DNA from: Chamaecyparis obtusa
Taxonomy: Eukaryota > Streptophyta > Pinopsida > Cupressales > Cupressaceae
Assembly (NCBI GenBank): GCA_027943335.1
Contig: BSBK01001113.1
Coordinates: forward strand, 1,265,666-1,329,665
DNA: 64,000 nucleotides
Reading direction: 5' to 3'
Shown here: positions 33,816-45,642 of the stretch, piece after piece
Layout: each line of letters starts with the position of its first letter
Position numbering within the stretch: the stretch's first letter is position 1
Translations under genes and position numbers: made by a program
Notes under the pieces: model-generated
Databases searched by the model: none
The model's input: only the letters and a program-made list of their open reading frames with translations
Told to the model about the DNA's origin: nothing

Positions 33816-36800
33816 TCCTCCCCAAAATAAGAAGTTAAATCCACCCTTGGATTGATGATGTTAGGATCAATTCCCATCTTATTGAACTCAGACTCCTTTA
33901 TCGATACTGCATCAACATCACTCTATCCATACTTCTTGATGAGATGTTCCTTGTACCCTTTTGTTCTAGTCTGTTTATAGACTCTTGTGTCCAGTATGTT
34001 GCTATTCCTATGACTATAACAATTGGTAATTGTAGATCCTCTACATCTCTAATCACTTCATGAAGACTCTGGTCTATGTCTTGTTGTGGTCCCTTGTAAT
34101 GGACTAAGTCTGCAATGTTGAAGATTGGAGACAGTCCACTATCTTCCGACAATTCAACCTTGAATGCATTATCGCCATACCTTGCCAAGATAGGGCAGGG
34201 ACCTATCCTCCTCATCTGCAACTTGTGAGGGACTCCCTTGTGAAGTCTTGACTTGTTAAGATGTATCATAACTAAGTCACCCACATTAAATTGAATTGTC
34301 CTTCTACTTTCATCCACCTTTGCTTTGTGTTTCATGGTGTTCTCTGTCAATGTCTTCCTCACTGTTTCATGGATCTCTTGCATGGCATATGCAAAGTCAT
34401 CTGCATAGACACTTCCCTTCACTCCATCTTTCAAATTTCTCAACTCATAAACACCTCTAGGATGTAGTCCATAGACTATTTCAAATGGACTCTTTCCTAT
34501 TGATCTATTGATAGTGTCATTATAGGCATATTCAACTTGCCCAATCAACTGATCCCATTGTTGACCATACTCTTTAGTCAAGCATCTTAGAAGATTTCCA
34601 AGGCTTCTATTAACAACCTCGCCTTGCCCATCAGTTTGGGGATGGTAGGATGATCCAAAGGACAAGTTAGTGCCTAATCTTTTCCAAAGAGTCCTCCAAA
34701 AATGACTCATAAATTTAGTGTCTCTGTCTAACACAATGTTGATAGGTAACCCATGGATTCTCACAATTTATTTGAAGAATAAAGAGGCTATTTGACTATC
34801 ATATTAAGTGGCCTTGCATGGCACAAAATAAGCCATCTTGCTGAATCTATCCACAACCACATAAACACTATCCGTACCTTGTCTTGTCTTGGGTAACCCA
34901 ACTACAAAATCCATACTCAAGCATTCCCATGGCCTAGTAGGAATAGGTAGTGGTTGATAAAGACCTGCATTTTTAGAAGTGCCCTTGGCCTTTGGGATAC
35001 AACACAATTTTCCACATACCTCCTAACATCAAGATTCATTCTAGGCCAATAGTAGAACCTTTAAACAAGTTCTTGAGTCTTCATGATCCCAAAATGACCA
35101 CTCAAAGCACCATTATGCTTTTCTTGTATCAAATTCTCTCTAATAGAGCCTCTAGGAACATATAATTGATTCCCTTTAAACAAGAGATCACTTTGCAAAG
35201 TATACTTAGCATATCTATTATGAAAATGATTTTTGTATTCAGCACATACCTTGTATATGTCAGCAAAATCTTCATCATCTGCATATAGATCCTTAAAATG
35301 ATCTATTCCCATGCTCTTCAACTGAATTTCTTGGATTGTGAGAGCTCTTCTTAACAATGCATCTTCCACCTTGTTTAGAACACCTTTCTTGTGCTTAATA
35401 TTGAAGGTGTAAGCTTGTAGGTACTCAACCCACTTCATGTGCTTGTGACTCAACTTCTCTTGTGAATTCAGGAAACTAAGTGCTTGATTGTCTGAATACA
35501 CAATGAACTCCTTTGGAAGCAAGTAGTGCCTCCATTTTCTCAAAGCCTGAACCAATGCATACATCTCAAGGTCATAAGAAGAGTACTTCTTCTTGGCTTC
35601 ACTTAACTTCTCTGAATAGAAAGCCACCGGTCTTCCTTCTCGGCTTAGAACAACCCCAATTGCTACATTGCTAGCATCACACTCAATGGTGAAAAGCTTC
35701 TCAAAGCTTGGTAGCACTAAAATAGGTTGGGTATCTATCTTCTCCTTCAGCAACTCAAAGCTTTTGTTATCATGCTTATTCCAAACAAACTTGGTTTTCA
35801 TTCCTCCCTTGATAGTATCCAACATGGGAGCACAAATCGCACTAAATTGCCTTATGAACTTCCTATAATATTGTGCAAGGCCATGAAAACTCCTTACCTC
35901 TATTGCTGTCCTTGGAGTAGGCCAATTCATGATAGCCTCCACTTTACTTTTGTCCATTTTCAGATTACCATGTGATAGGACAAATCCAAGGTACACTAGC
36001 TCTGTTTTGATGAACTCACACTTCTCCAAGTTGATCATCAACTTCTCCTCATGTAGCTTCCTGAAAACAATGTCAGGATGCTCTAAATGCTCACTCCTTG
36101 TCTTGCTAAAAATTAGTATATCATCTAGATATACAACTACAAACTTGCCTATGTAGTATTTGAGGACTTCGTTCATGAACCTCATGAATGTGGAGGGGGC
36201 ATTTGACAATCCAAATGGAATGACAAGCCATTCCTACAGCCCTTCATTGGTCTTGAAGGCTATCTTCCACTCATCTCCTTCATGTATTCTTATTTGGTGA
36301 TAGCCACTCTTCAAGTCTATCTTACTACAGTACTTGGCTTCACCTAGACAATCCATTAGGTCTTCAATCCTAGGGATATGAAACCTATACCTTATTGTTA
36401 TCCTATTGATAGCCCTTGAATATGTGCAAAGCCTCCAAGTTCCTCCTTTATTAGGTGCAAGTACAGTGGGTACGACACATGGACTAATTCTCTTTCTAAT
36501 GAAACCTTGGTTTAAAAGCTCTTGTATTTGTCTTGCTATTTCCTCATTTTGTTGAGGGGTCATCTTATAGGTTGCCTTGTTAAGTAGGGTAGCTCCTGGG
36601 ATAAGGTCTATCCTATGACTTATGGCTCTCTTAGGGGGTTAAGGCTGATGGTTGACCATCACTTACAATACCTTGGTAAGTCTACAACATACCTTGAATT
36701 TCCTTTGGTAATTATGTCTTCTTAGCCACCTTGTCTTCATCTAACTCCTTTGTTCTTAGCACCAATGCAAAACCAACTCTTTCACTCTCTTCCATAGCTT

Positions 36801-38513
36801 GTAAGAACTCCTTTTCACCCACCATGAGTACATTTGGACCTGCTGTCTTCACCTCATCATCTTCCAACAGTGATTGAATCTTGAAGGTCACATTGTCCTT
36901 CTTGAAAGAATAAGAATTCTCCCCTCCATCATGTATGACTTGGCAGTCAAATTGCCATGGTCTTCCTAGGAGAAAATGGCATGCATCCATAGGAAACAAA
37001 TCACATAAAACTGTCTTTGTACCTTCCAATGGAGAACTCCACCCATGCTTGCTCATTCACTAACACATTTTGGCCTTTATTGATCCAAGTGACCTTGTAA
37101 GGATTAGTGTGGGGTATCCTTGTCAACTTCAACTTGCTGACTACTTCCTCTAACACAATATTGTCAGTAGAGCCTAAATCTATAATGACCCTACATACTT
37201 TCCCCATCATCTTGCACTTAATCCTAAACAAAGACCTCCTTTGGCTTGGCTCTTCTTTCACCGGCTCCTTGATTAAAGTTCTCCTCATCATGAGGTTCTC
37301 TCCTTCTTTTGAATTCAATGGCACCTCAACATGCTTCTCTACTACATTAGACCCATCTTGAACTAAGTTAGTTCTCTTGTCACCTCCTTGTGATGAACCA
37401 CCTTTCTCTGGGCATCTATAAGCAGGGTTCCCCATTTGATTGCAATGGTAGGACTTCATATTGGCAAAATAGTTTCCTCTTCCTCCTTGTCCACCACTTC
37501 TTCCTCTAGAGCTAGAGCTTCTTCCTCTACCACCTCTACTAGAGCTTCCTTCTTGCTGCTCACTAAATTTTATCTCCCTTTGAGCCCTTGAATCAAAGAT
37601 TCTTCCACCATAGCCACCTCTTTGTCCTCTATTATCCTTGCTCTTAGCTTTGCCTTTAGAGGTTTCTTGTTTCCTTTTTCTTTTCTCTTCTATCTTCAAA
37701 GCCATTTGATAGCATTGGCAAATGGTTTTGAAGTTCACTAGGCTCATCTCTTCTTGAATATAACATTTGAGGCAATTCAAGTATCTTGCAAGCTTAATGC
37801 TTTCATCTTCAACTACCTTGGACCTCAAACACAATTTTTGAAACTCCTTGGTATATGCTTGGACATCTAAATCTTTTTTCCTAAGATTGTGTCTCCTCCT
37901 ATGAAGTTGGACTTCATAATCATCAGGAAGGTAGGTTTTCATCACTTTGGACACCATGCCCTTCCATGTTACTGTAGGACCTTTTCCATCCTTTTCCACC
38001 CTCAGTTTGCACAAACTTCCACCAAGTAAGAGCTGAACCTCCTAGTCTAGACTTGGCCACCATAACTTTTTGTGCCTCTGAGATACTATCACATTCAAAA
38101 TGGTTCTCAATGTTGTCTATCCAATCCATGACTGAATCTGGATCCATTTGTCCATTAAATAGTGGCACACCTTCCAAAGCTTTGCCACTCAATGCCTTCA
38201 ATGCTTTTAAGAATGGCTCTTCAGGAAGAACGAGGTCAGGTGTTGGAGATTCCTCCTCCAAATATAATTCCTTCTCCCTTGCTTCGTTTTCTTCCTTTTG
38301 GTCAATTTTCTCTTTAACCTTATCAGCTTTGTCTTGGACTTCACCTAAGAGCTGCTCCATTTGAGCTAGTCTTTCCCTTAGCAACTTGTTATCTTCTTCT
38401 TGTTCCTCAACCTTCTTGGCTAACTCAGCATTAGTCACCATGGTTTTGTCTTCTCTTGACCCAATCGGTGTATTTTCTCCCACTGATTTAGTAGGCTGCA
38501 ACATCCACCACAA
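33791..38513 (-). pseudogene. Ty3-gypsy chromovirus gag-pol polyprotein, inactivated
   Basis: The minus-strand order gag-protease-RT-RNase H-integrase-chromodomain is diagnostic of plant chromoviruses. Gag begins at 38513 (coiled-coil-like AKKVEEQEEDNKLLRERLAQ), with ALTWWKF and, after a frameshift, YTKEFQKLCLR. A zinc knuckle near 37440 reads YHCNQMGNPAYRC, with Cys1 and His lost. The protease has IIDLGSTDN where DSG is expected. RT (36563-36000) has KIDLKSGYHQIRI and VVYLDDILIF, with a stop before EWLVIPFG. RNase H has ECDASNVAIGVVLSREGRPV. Integrase has an N-terminal HNGALSGHFG...C motif, [20 protein letters not shown] and SSYHPQTDGQGEVVNRSLGN (34764-33898). After another frameshift, ILDTRVYKQTRTKGYKEHLI (from about 34000) is the chromodomain, with a stop at KKYG. 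At least four frameshifts or stops make it inactive. Confidence 0.92.
33816..33830 (-). other. Polypurine tract
   Basis: On the minus strand ATTTTGGGGAGGA lies immediately before the 3' LTR, the expected position of the plus-strand DNA primer. Confidence 0.7.
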
Positions 38514-38527
38514 GCCTGATCAATTGA

Positions 38528-38541
38528 TGCTTTGATACCAA
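38528..38541 (-). other. Primer-binding site of the chromovirus
   Basis: On the minus strand TTGGTATCAAAGCATC starts a few bases after the 5' LTR. Its first twelve bases match the initiator Met-tRNA complement with one difference. Confidence 0.75.
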
Positions 38542-38543
38542 TA

Positions 38544-40212
38544 TGATGTATGTGATCCTAGGTTTTCTTGCACTACTATCAAGAGACCTCTTTTGTCTCT
38601 CCAAGGAACCTAGTCTCCTCTAGGTCCTAATTGGCTTAGATGATTAACTAAGACTAATGCTAACTCTTCCCTAAGATTTTTTAATCCTTGTGATTAACCT
38701 TGAATGACAAACACCCTTTGATAGTATAACTATGCACCCTCACCTAGAAAGATCTAAGTGACCATTCTTCACAAACTCCATTCTTCATTGAAGGGGTTTT
38801 CGCCATCATGAAAACTTTCACAATATTGTCAAATTGATCCATTTTGGAAGGATCTTGAATCATGTTTCTATCATCTTCAATAGTTCACCATTTGAGACCT
38901 TAAAAATAGGCCTAATCCTTGTAGCCTTTTGCAGAGGCTTTTCCTCTTTCTTTCTAAAACTTCTCAAAAAACTTGAAAAACCAATTGGGGATTTGAATAC
39001 CCTTTTGGCTCTACTTAAGGATTCTGCAACTTTTAGGACCTGGAAGTCTCCGTACACTTCCTTCCTACAAACAAGGACAAACAGGACTAATTGACCTAAT
39101 TTTTAGGACAGTCTAAATCCTAATAGAAATCTTGCTTAAACCCAAACCTTGGTGATTGGTATGTTCTCAATCTGCATAGGATGGTTGGATATGGTGAACA
39201 CCTACTTGAAAAAGTACTGGGGTCGTACTGTACCTTACAACCCTGCATGAAGACTTCAAATCTTCATTGTTAGACCACTAACTAGGCTCCTATCTGCTCA
39301 CCTAGGGCCTAATGGTAAAAATAGCTCTCCTCATTTCCCAGACTCCTAATCCGAAATTTATATACATTAGTGACTCCCATAACATATCCATCCATCATGA
39401 GTTTTTTCCCATCGCTAGATTTCATGGAGGAGCCATGAAAGCTCAGATTGGTCAAAATAGTACCAGTGAAACTCTAAAACAAAATCTACTTTAATCGACG
39501 CCTTAAACCTATTCAAATCAACTTGCTTGTGAAAAGAAAAAGTCCTCAAACTATCTATAGAACAATAATCAACTATTAGTTTTGGTCTCTCAATCCATTT
39601 CACCTGACTGTCAACACAAAACTCAAGATATTCACAGGAATACTGTTGTAGAGCTCTATATTCAAAACTTCAAATTTGTTACCATGCATGAACTCACTTG
39701 AGATTCAAATCTTTGGTAGCATTAGATTCCAACTCCATGTTTTTTGGGCCTGTTGGCCGATTTCCTATTCCTATTCTTATGAGAATCCAAAGATAACCGA
39801 GTTGAATGCAACATTTGCAATAATTGCAAATTTTGTCATGACAACTTCTTTAAAACATTTGGCAACTTGCACATTTGCCTTAATCCTATTTCTTAGGACT
39901 CTTAACCTCCATAATTTTGAGGATCTAAGGCCATTAATGACCTTTTGGCATCTTTACAACAACTAAATGTGTTTAAGACACATTTAAGACTCTAACCTTA
40001 TACTAAGCTCCTAGCACTAAGAAATTAAATAAACAACTAACATTGGCTATTTGTGTGACCTTAGTCCTAGTGACTAATTCACCTAGCCTACATTTGAAAA
40101 TGACCTTCTATGGTCTTCAAAAAAACTAATCTAACTTCTTGACTTTGCTAGAGTCAAGTACAAGCCAAAATAGCTAAGCAATGGAGGTTAGCCTAGGTGT
40201 GCTCCTGCACCA
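38544..40212 (-). repeat. 5' LTR of the Ty3-gypsy chromovirus
   Basis: 1,669 bp, collinear with 32147-33815. Comparison by eye of the first 350 bp shows scattered substitutions at roughly one in fifteen positions, so the insertion is not recent. Promoter elements were not resolved. Confidence 0.95.
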
Positions 40213-40217
40213 CTAGG
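40213..40217. repeat. Target-site duplication, right copy
   Basis: CTAGG, identical to 32142-32146. Removing the element and one copy restores a satellite unit of exactly 160 bp between anchor motifs at 32099 and 40330. Confidence 0.85.
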
Positions 40218-42893
40218 AGTCCTAGTATGCCTTATCATGTGTTAGGACCCCTAGGAGGTCACCATGACCCCTTTGGACACATTGGAATGCTCAACTGTGT
40301 CCTAAGGGGTCCTATGACACCTTCAAACACACTTGAGCGTTAAAATGTGTCAAAAAGGGTCATGAGGACTTCCTAGGGGTCCTAACACGTGTTAAGGCAT
40401 ACTAGGACCCCTAGGAAGTCCTCATCACCCCTTTTGACACATTGGAACCCTCACGTGTGTCCTAAGGGGTCCTACGACCCCTTCGGACATACTTGAGAGT
40501 TCAAATGTGTCAATAGGGGTCATGGGGACTTCCTCATGACCCATTTTGACACACTAGAAGCCTCAAGTGTGTCCTAAGGGGTCCTACGACCCCTTCGGAC
40601 ATACTTGAGAGTTCAAATGTTTCAAAATGGGTCATGGGGACTTCCTAGGGGTCCTAGTATGCCTTATCAATGTTAGGACCCCTAGGAAGTCCCCATGACC
40701 CCTTTTGACACATTAGAATGCTCAAGTGTGTCCTAAGGGATCCTACGACACCTTTGGACACACTTGAGCATTCAAATGTGTCAAAAGGAGTCATGGGGAC
40801 TTCCTAGGGGTCCTAGTATGCCTTATCACGTGTTACGACCCCTAGGAAGTCCTCATGATCCCTTTCAACACATTGGAACCCTCAAGTGTGTCCTAAGGGG
40901 TCCTATGACCCCTTCAGACACACTTGAGCATTGAAATGTGTCAAAAAGGGTCATGGGGACTTCCTAGGGGTCCTCGTATGTCTTATCACGTGTGAGGACC
41001 CTTAGGAAGTCTTCATGACCCCTTTGGACACATTGGAATGCTCAAGTGTGTCCTAAGGTGTTCTACGATGCCTTTGGACACACTTGAGCATTCAAATGTC
41101 TCAAAAGGGGTCATGAGGGCTTCTTAGGGGTCCTAGTATTCCTTATTACGTGTTAGGACCCCTAGGAAGTCCTCATGACCCCTTTCGACACATTGGAACC
41201 CTTAAGTGTGTCCTAAGGCATCCTACGACCCCTTTGGACACACTTCAGCATTCAAATGTGTCAAAAAGGATCATGGGAACTTCCTTGGGGTCCTAGTACA
41301 CCTTATCACAAGTTAGGACCCCTAGGAAGTCCCCATGACCCCTTTTGACACATTGGAATGCTCAAGTGTGTCCTAAGGGGTCCTACGATGCCTTTGGATA
41401 CATTTGAGCATTCAAATGTGTCAAAAAGGGTCATGAGGACTTCCTAGTGGTCGTAGTACTCCTTATCACGCGTTAGGACTCCTAAGAAGTCCTCATGACC
41501 CATTTCGACACATTGGAACCCTCAAGTGTGTCCTAAGGGGTCCTACGACACCTTCGAACACACTTGAGCATTCAAATGTGTCAAAAGGAGTCATGGAGAC
41601 TTCCTAGGGGTCCTAGTATGCCTTATCACACGTTACGACCCCTAGGAAGTCCTCATGACCCCTTTCGATACATTGGAACCCTCAAGTGTGTTTTAAGGGG
41701 TCCTACAACCCCTTCTAACACACTTGAGCATTCAAATGTGTCAAAAGGGGTCATGGGGACTTCCTAGGGGTCCTAGTATGTCTTATCACATGTTAGGATC
41801 TCTAGGAAGTCCCCATGACCCCTTTTGACACATTGGAATGCTCAAGTGTGTCCTAAGGGGTTCTACGATGCCTTCGGACACACTTGAGCATTCAAATGTC
41901 TCAAAAGGGGTCATGAGAACTTCATAGGGGTCCTAGTATTCTTTATTACACGTTAGGACCCCTAGGAAGTCCTCATGACCCCTTTCGACACATTGGAACC
42001 CTCAAGTGTGTCCTAAGGCATCCTATGACCCCTTCGGACACACTTCAGCATTCAAATGTGTCAAAAAGGGTCATGGGGACTTCCTTGGGGTCTTAGTACA
42101 ACTTATCACAAGTTAGGACCCCTAGGAAGTCCCCATGACCCCTTTTGACACATTGGAATGCTCAAGTGTGTCCTAAGGGGTCCTACGATGCCTTTGGTTA
42201 CATTTGAGCATTCAAATGTGTCAAAAGGGGTCATGAGGACTTCCTAGTAGTCCTAGTACTCCTTATCACGCATTAGGACTCCTAAGAAGTCCTCATGATC
42301 CATTTCGACACATTGGAACCCTCAAGTGTGTCCTAAGGGGTCCTACGACCCCTTTAGACACACTTGAGCATTCAAATGTGTCAAAAAGGGTCATGGGGAC
42401 TTCCTAGGGGTCCTAGTATGCCTTATCACATGTTAGGACCCCTACGAAGTCCCCATGACCCCTTTTGACACAATGGAACCCTCAAGTGTGTCCTAAGGGG
42501 TCCTACGACCCCTTCGAACACATTTGAGCGTTCAAATGTGTGAATAGGGGTCATGGGGACTTCCTAGGGGTCCTAGTACACATTATCATGCGTTAGGACT
42601 CCTAGAAAGTCCCCATGACCCCTTCTGACACATTGGAATGCTCAAGTGTGTCCTAAGGGGTCCTATGATGCCTTCAGACACACTAGAGTGTTTAAATGTG
42701 TCAAAAGGGGTCATGGGGACTTCCTACGGGTCCTAGTATGCCTTATGACTCGTCAGGACCCCTAAAAAGTCCCCATGACCCCTTTCGACACATTACAACC
42801 CTTAAGTTTGTCCTAAGGGGTCCTACAACCCCGTCAGACACACTTGAGCATTCAAATGTGTCAAAAGGGGTCATGGGGACTTCCTAGGGGTCA
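40218..42893. repeat. 160-bp palindromic satellite, right part
   Basis: Continuation of the array, about 16 units. Anchors are at 40330, 40490, 40602 and 40760, then every 160 bp from 40920 to 42840. A clear example is the perfect 33-bp inverted repeat 41735-41767 with 41802-41834. One unit (40490-40602) is only 112 bp. Units with CCTACGATGCC and with CCTACGACCCC in the short dyad loop tend to alternate, suggesting higher-order organisation with a period of several units. Confidence 0.95.
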
Positions 42894-42894
42894 A

Positions 42895-43073
42895 ATTTTC
42901 TTACATCAATTTTTATGGGCCACTATTAGTTTCTAGAATAGATGATGACATCTACTTATTCAGTATAGTCAGACCGCCGAAATTACAAGGAGTCTGTAGA
43001 AAAATCCTGTGCTGGATACTTTCAAGAGGACTTGGGCTGAAACTGTATGTCATCAAATCAACTATGCAGGTAT
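42895..43073 (+). pseudogene. Exon-like fragment, unrecognised
   Basis: A plus-strand frame reads FYGPLLVSRIDDDIYLFSIV and IKSTMQ, ending at ATGCAG|GTATTT, a plausible splice donor at 43070. About 53 codons are free of stops between satellite and microsatellite. The family is not recognised, and it may be a piece of a host gene truncated by satellite expansion. Confidence 0.3.
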
Positions 43074-43084
43074 TTTTTCAAATA

Positions 43085-43087
43085 CAT

Positions 43088-43118
<31 letters not shown>

Positions 43119-43248
43119 GTATATGTATATATGTATATACATACATCTATATATCTATATATGTATGTATGTATACATACATATATATATATGTATGTGT
43201 GTGTGTGTGTGTGTGTGTATTATATACATTAGTATATATATAATATAC

Positions 43249-43320
<72 letters not shown>
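43085..43320. repeat. TA/GT microsatellites
   Basis: Compound tract: (TA) with TATG and TACA interruptions at 43088-43192, (GT) about twelve copies at 43194-43218, and an uninterrupted (TA) run of about 34 copies from 43249 to 43318. Overlapping ORFs (IYIYIY...) are artefacts. Confidence 0.95.
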
Positions 43321-43321
<1 letters not shown>

Positions 43322-43456
43322 CTTTTTATTTACAAAAGTTCAATTTTTTCATTTACTCCCACCATTTTTTCATGTATCTGATAAAATCGAGTACCCGATT
43401 ATTTCCTGGTATAACTTTGACCAAAATATTCCCTGTCCCCCACAAACCAGAGAAGC

Positions 43457-43825
43457 ATGGGATTTCAGACTTTTTTCACGGGTTGCAGGAAAAAAAACAT
43501 GATTTGGGGCCTATTTTTTGTATGGATGGAGATTGAAATTGTAGACTTGGGGAATGAAAATGTTGCACAAGAACCACATGAACATTACACATCTCCAAAT
43601 TATATGCGAAATGAAGTCCCTTGCAATAAAGATAATCAATCTTCAAATTCGGGGCTTGAAAGAACACCTGAATGGTTAATAGAAATTGAGAACATTATGA
43701 ATAACTGGGAAGGAAAGAGGTCACATAGAACCGTTAGGTTGTGGGCTTCAAGACTTTATGATCATTTTTTTGGAAACAAGACATTGGTTGAGCAATGTCA
43801 AATTTTTGTGCAGTTGTTCAACTAA
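43457..43825 (+). CDS. Hypothetical ORF, 122 residues
   Basis: An open plus-strand frame whose central part looks protein-like: EPHEHYTSPNYMRNEVPCNK, SGLERTPEWLIEIENIMNNW and LWASRLYDHFFGNKTLVEQC. The labelled start is not necessarily the real one; an upstream exon-like fragment ends at 43070 and could be joined by splicing. It stops within ten bases of the 358-bp satellite. No domain is recognised. Confidence 0.3.
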   Translation: MGFQTFFTGCRKKNMIWGLFFVWMEIEIVDLGNENVAQEPHEHYTSPNYMRNEVPCNKDNQSSNSGLERTPEWLIEIENIMNNWEGKRSHRTVRLWASRLYDHFFGNKTLVEQCQIFVQLFN

Positions 43826-43832
43826 GCCCACA

Positions 43833-45642
43833 GAGTCACTGGAACGCTCACGACCACGCTCGACCCAAGTGACCCCAAGGTGCACTAAGCACGATTGGGC
43901 AGCGATCTTCTAAAGCTTGTATCTCAGACCTCATGAGAGGTATTGACAAACTATCAGGGGCTATGGGATCATGATTCTGAAGTCTACAATAACCTCTCTC
44001 AATTTTGGGTGATTTGACTTCGTTTGCAATTGGCAAGGCGATCTCAATCGATGCCAAAACTTGCAGTGAGGGTCAGTTGAAAGTAGCTCAATAGTGTATC
44101 TTTCAAAGCGTCCATCCTGGCATCGAACTAACTGCTCCATCGGCTCTGGTTGGCTAGGTAAACACTAGTGACAACCTCGTTCCTCCCACAGTCACTGGAA
44201 TGCTTGCGACCATGCTCGACCCAAGTGACCCCAAGGTGCACTAAGCAAGATTGGGCAAAAATCTTCCGAGGCTTGTATCTTAGACCCCGTGAGATGTATC
44301 AAGAAATCGTTAGGGACTAAGGGATCATGTTCTTGAGGTCTACAATAACCTCTCTCAATTTTGGGCGATTCGACTTCGTTTGCATTTGGCAAGGTGATCT
44401 CAGTCGATGCCAAAACTTGTAGTGAGGGTCAGTTAAAAGTAGCTTAGCAGTGTATCTTTCAAACCATCCATCCTGGCATCAAACTGTCTACTCCATCAAC
44501 TTCGGTTGGCTAGGTAAATGCCAGTGACAACCCCGTTCCACCCACGGAGTCACTGGAACGCTCGCGACCACGCTCGACCCAAGTGACCCCAAGGTGCACT
44601 AAGCATGATTGGGAAGTGATCTTCTAAGGCTCGTATCTAAGACCTCATGAGAGGTATCAACATACTATTAGGGCCTACGGGATCGTGTTTTTGAGGTCTA
44701 CAATAACCTCTCCCAGTTTTGGACGATTCGCCTTCGTTTGCATTTGGCAAGGCGATCTCAGTCGATGCCAAAACTTGCAGTGAGGGTTAGTTGAAAGTAG
44801 CTCAGTAATGTATCTTTCAAACCATCCGTCCTAGCATCGAACCATTTGCTCCATCAACTCCGATTGGCCGGATAAATGCCAATGACAACCCCGTTCCACC
44901 CCCAGAGTCACTGGAACGCTCGCGACCACGCTTGACCCAAGTGACCCCAAGGTGCACTAAGCACGATTGGGCAGCGATCTTCTGAGGCTCGTATCTCAGA
45001 CCTCATGAGAGGTATCAACAAATTTTCAAGGGCTGTGGGATCATGTTTCCAAGTTCTACAATAACCTCTCTCAATTTTGGGCGGTTCGACTTCATTTGCA
45101 TTTGGCAAGGTGATCTTAGTCGATGCCAAAACTTGCAGTGAGGGTCAGTTGAAATTAGCTCAGCAATGTATCCTTCAAACTGTCTGTCCTAGCATCAAAT
45201 CGTCTGCTCCATCGGCTTCGGTTGGCCGGGTAAACACCACTAACAACCCCGTTCTGCCAATGAAGTCATCGGAACGCTCACAACCACACTCGACCCAAGT
45301 GACCCCAAGGTGCACTAAGGATGATTGGGCAGCGATCTTCTGAGGCTCACATCTTAGACCTCGTGAGAGGTATCAACAAACCTCTTGGGGGTATGAGATC
45401 ATGTTTCTAAGGTCTACAGTAACCTCTCTCAGTTTTGGGCGATTCAACTTCATTTGCATTTAGCAAGGCGATCTCAATCAATGCCAAAACTTGTAGTGAG
45501 GGTCAGTTGAAAGTAGCTCAGCAGTGTATCTTTCAAACCGTCTACTCCATCGGCTCCGGTTGGCTGGGTAAATGCCACTGAAAACCCTATTCCACCCACG
45601 GAGTCACTGGAACGCTCGCGACCACGCTCGACCCAAGTGACC
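43833..45642. repeat. 358-bp satellite, five units
   Basis: The anchor AGTCACTGGAACGCTC occurs at 43834, 44190, 44548, 44906, 45264 (diverged) and 45602, giving unit lengths of 356, 358, 358, 358 and 338 bp. Shared blocks include GACCCAAGTGACCCCAAGG, CAATAACCTCTCTCAATTTT and CGATGCCAAAACTTG. It is GC-richer than its surroundings and unrelated by eye to the 160-bp satellite. Minus-strand ORFs of 69-73 residues repeat once per unit and follow the period. Confidence 0.95.

Noticed and set aside
35668..36156. Plus-strand ORFs over the gypsy RT
   Set aside because: Antisense shadows of the minus-strand reverse transcriptase and RNase H frames.
29498..42887. Repeated plus-strand ORFs (MCQKGSWGLPRGPSMPYH type) in the satellite
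   Set aside because: They recur with the 160-bp period, lie in non-coding satellite and differ in frame between units. A repeat protein is not supported.
29371..42893. CRISPR-like regularly spaced repeats
   Set aside because: The repeats are contiguous 160-bp satellite units without unique spacers, and the genome is eukaryotic.
43009..43536. 175-residue ORF rich in IYIYIY
   Set aside because: It is a translation of the TA/GT microsatellite. Only the parts outside the microsatellite look protein-like.
44192..45129. Minus-strand ORFs MAST(E/K)ITLPNANEVE repeated per satellite unit
   Set aside because: They follow the 358-bp period with stops at different places, so they are periodic artefacts and not a gene family.
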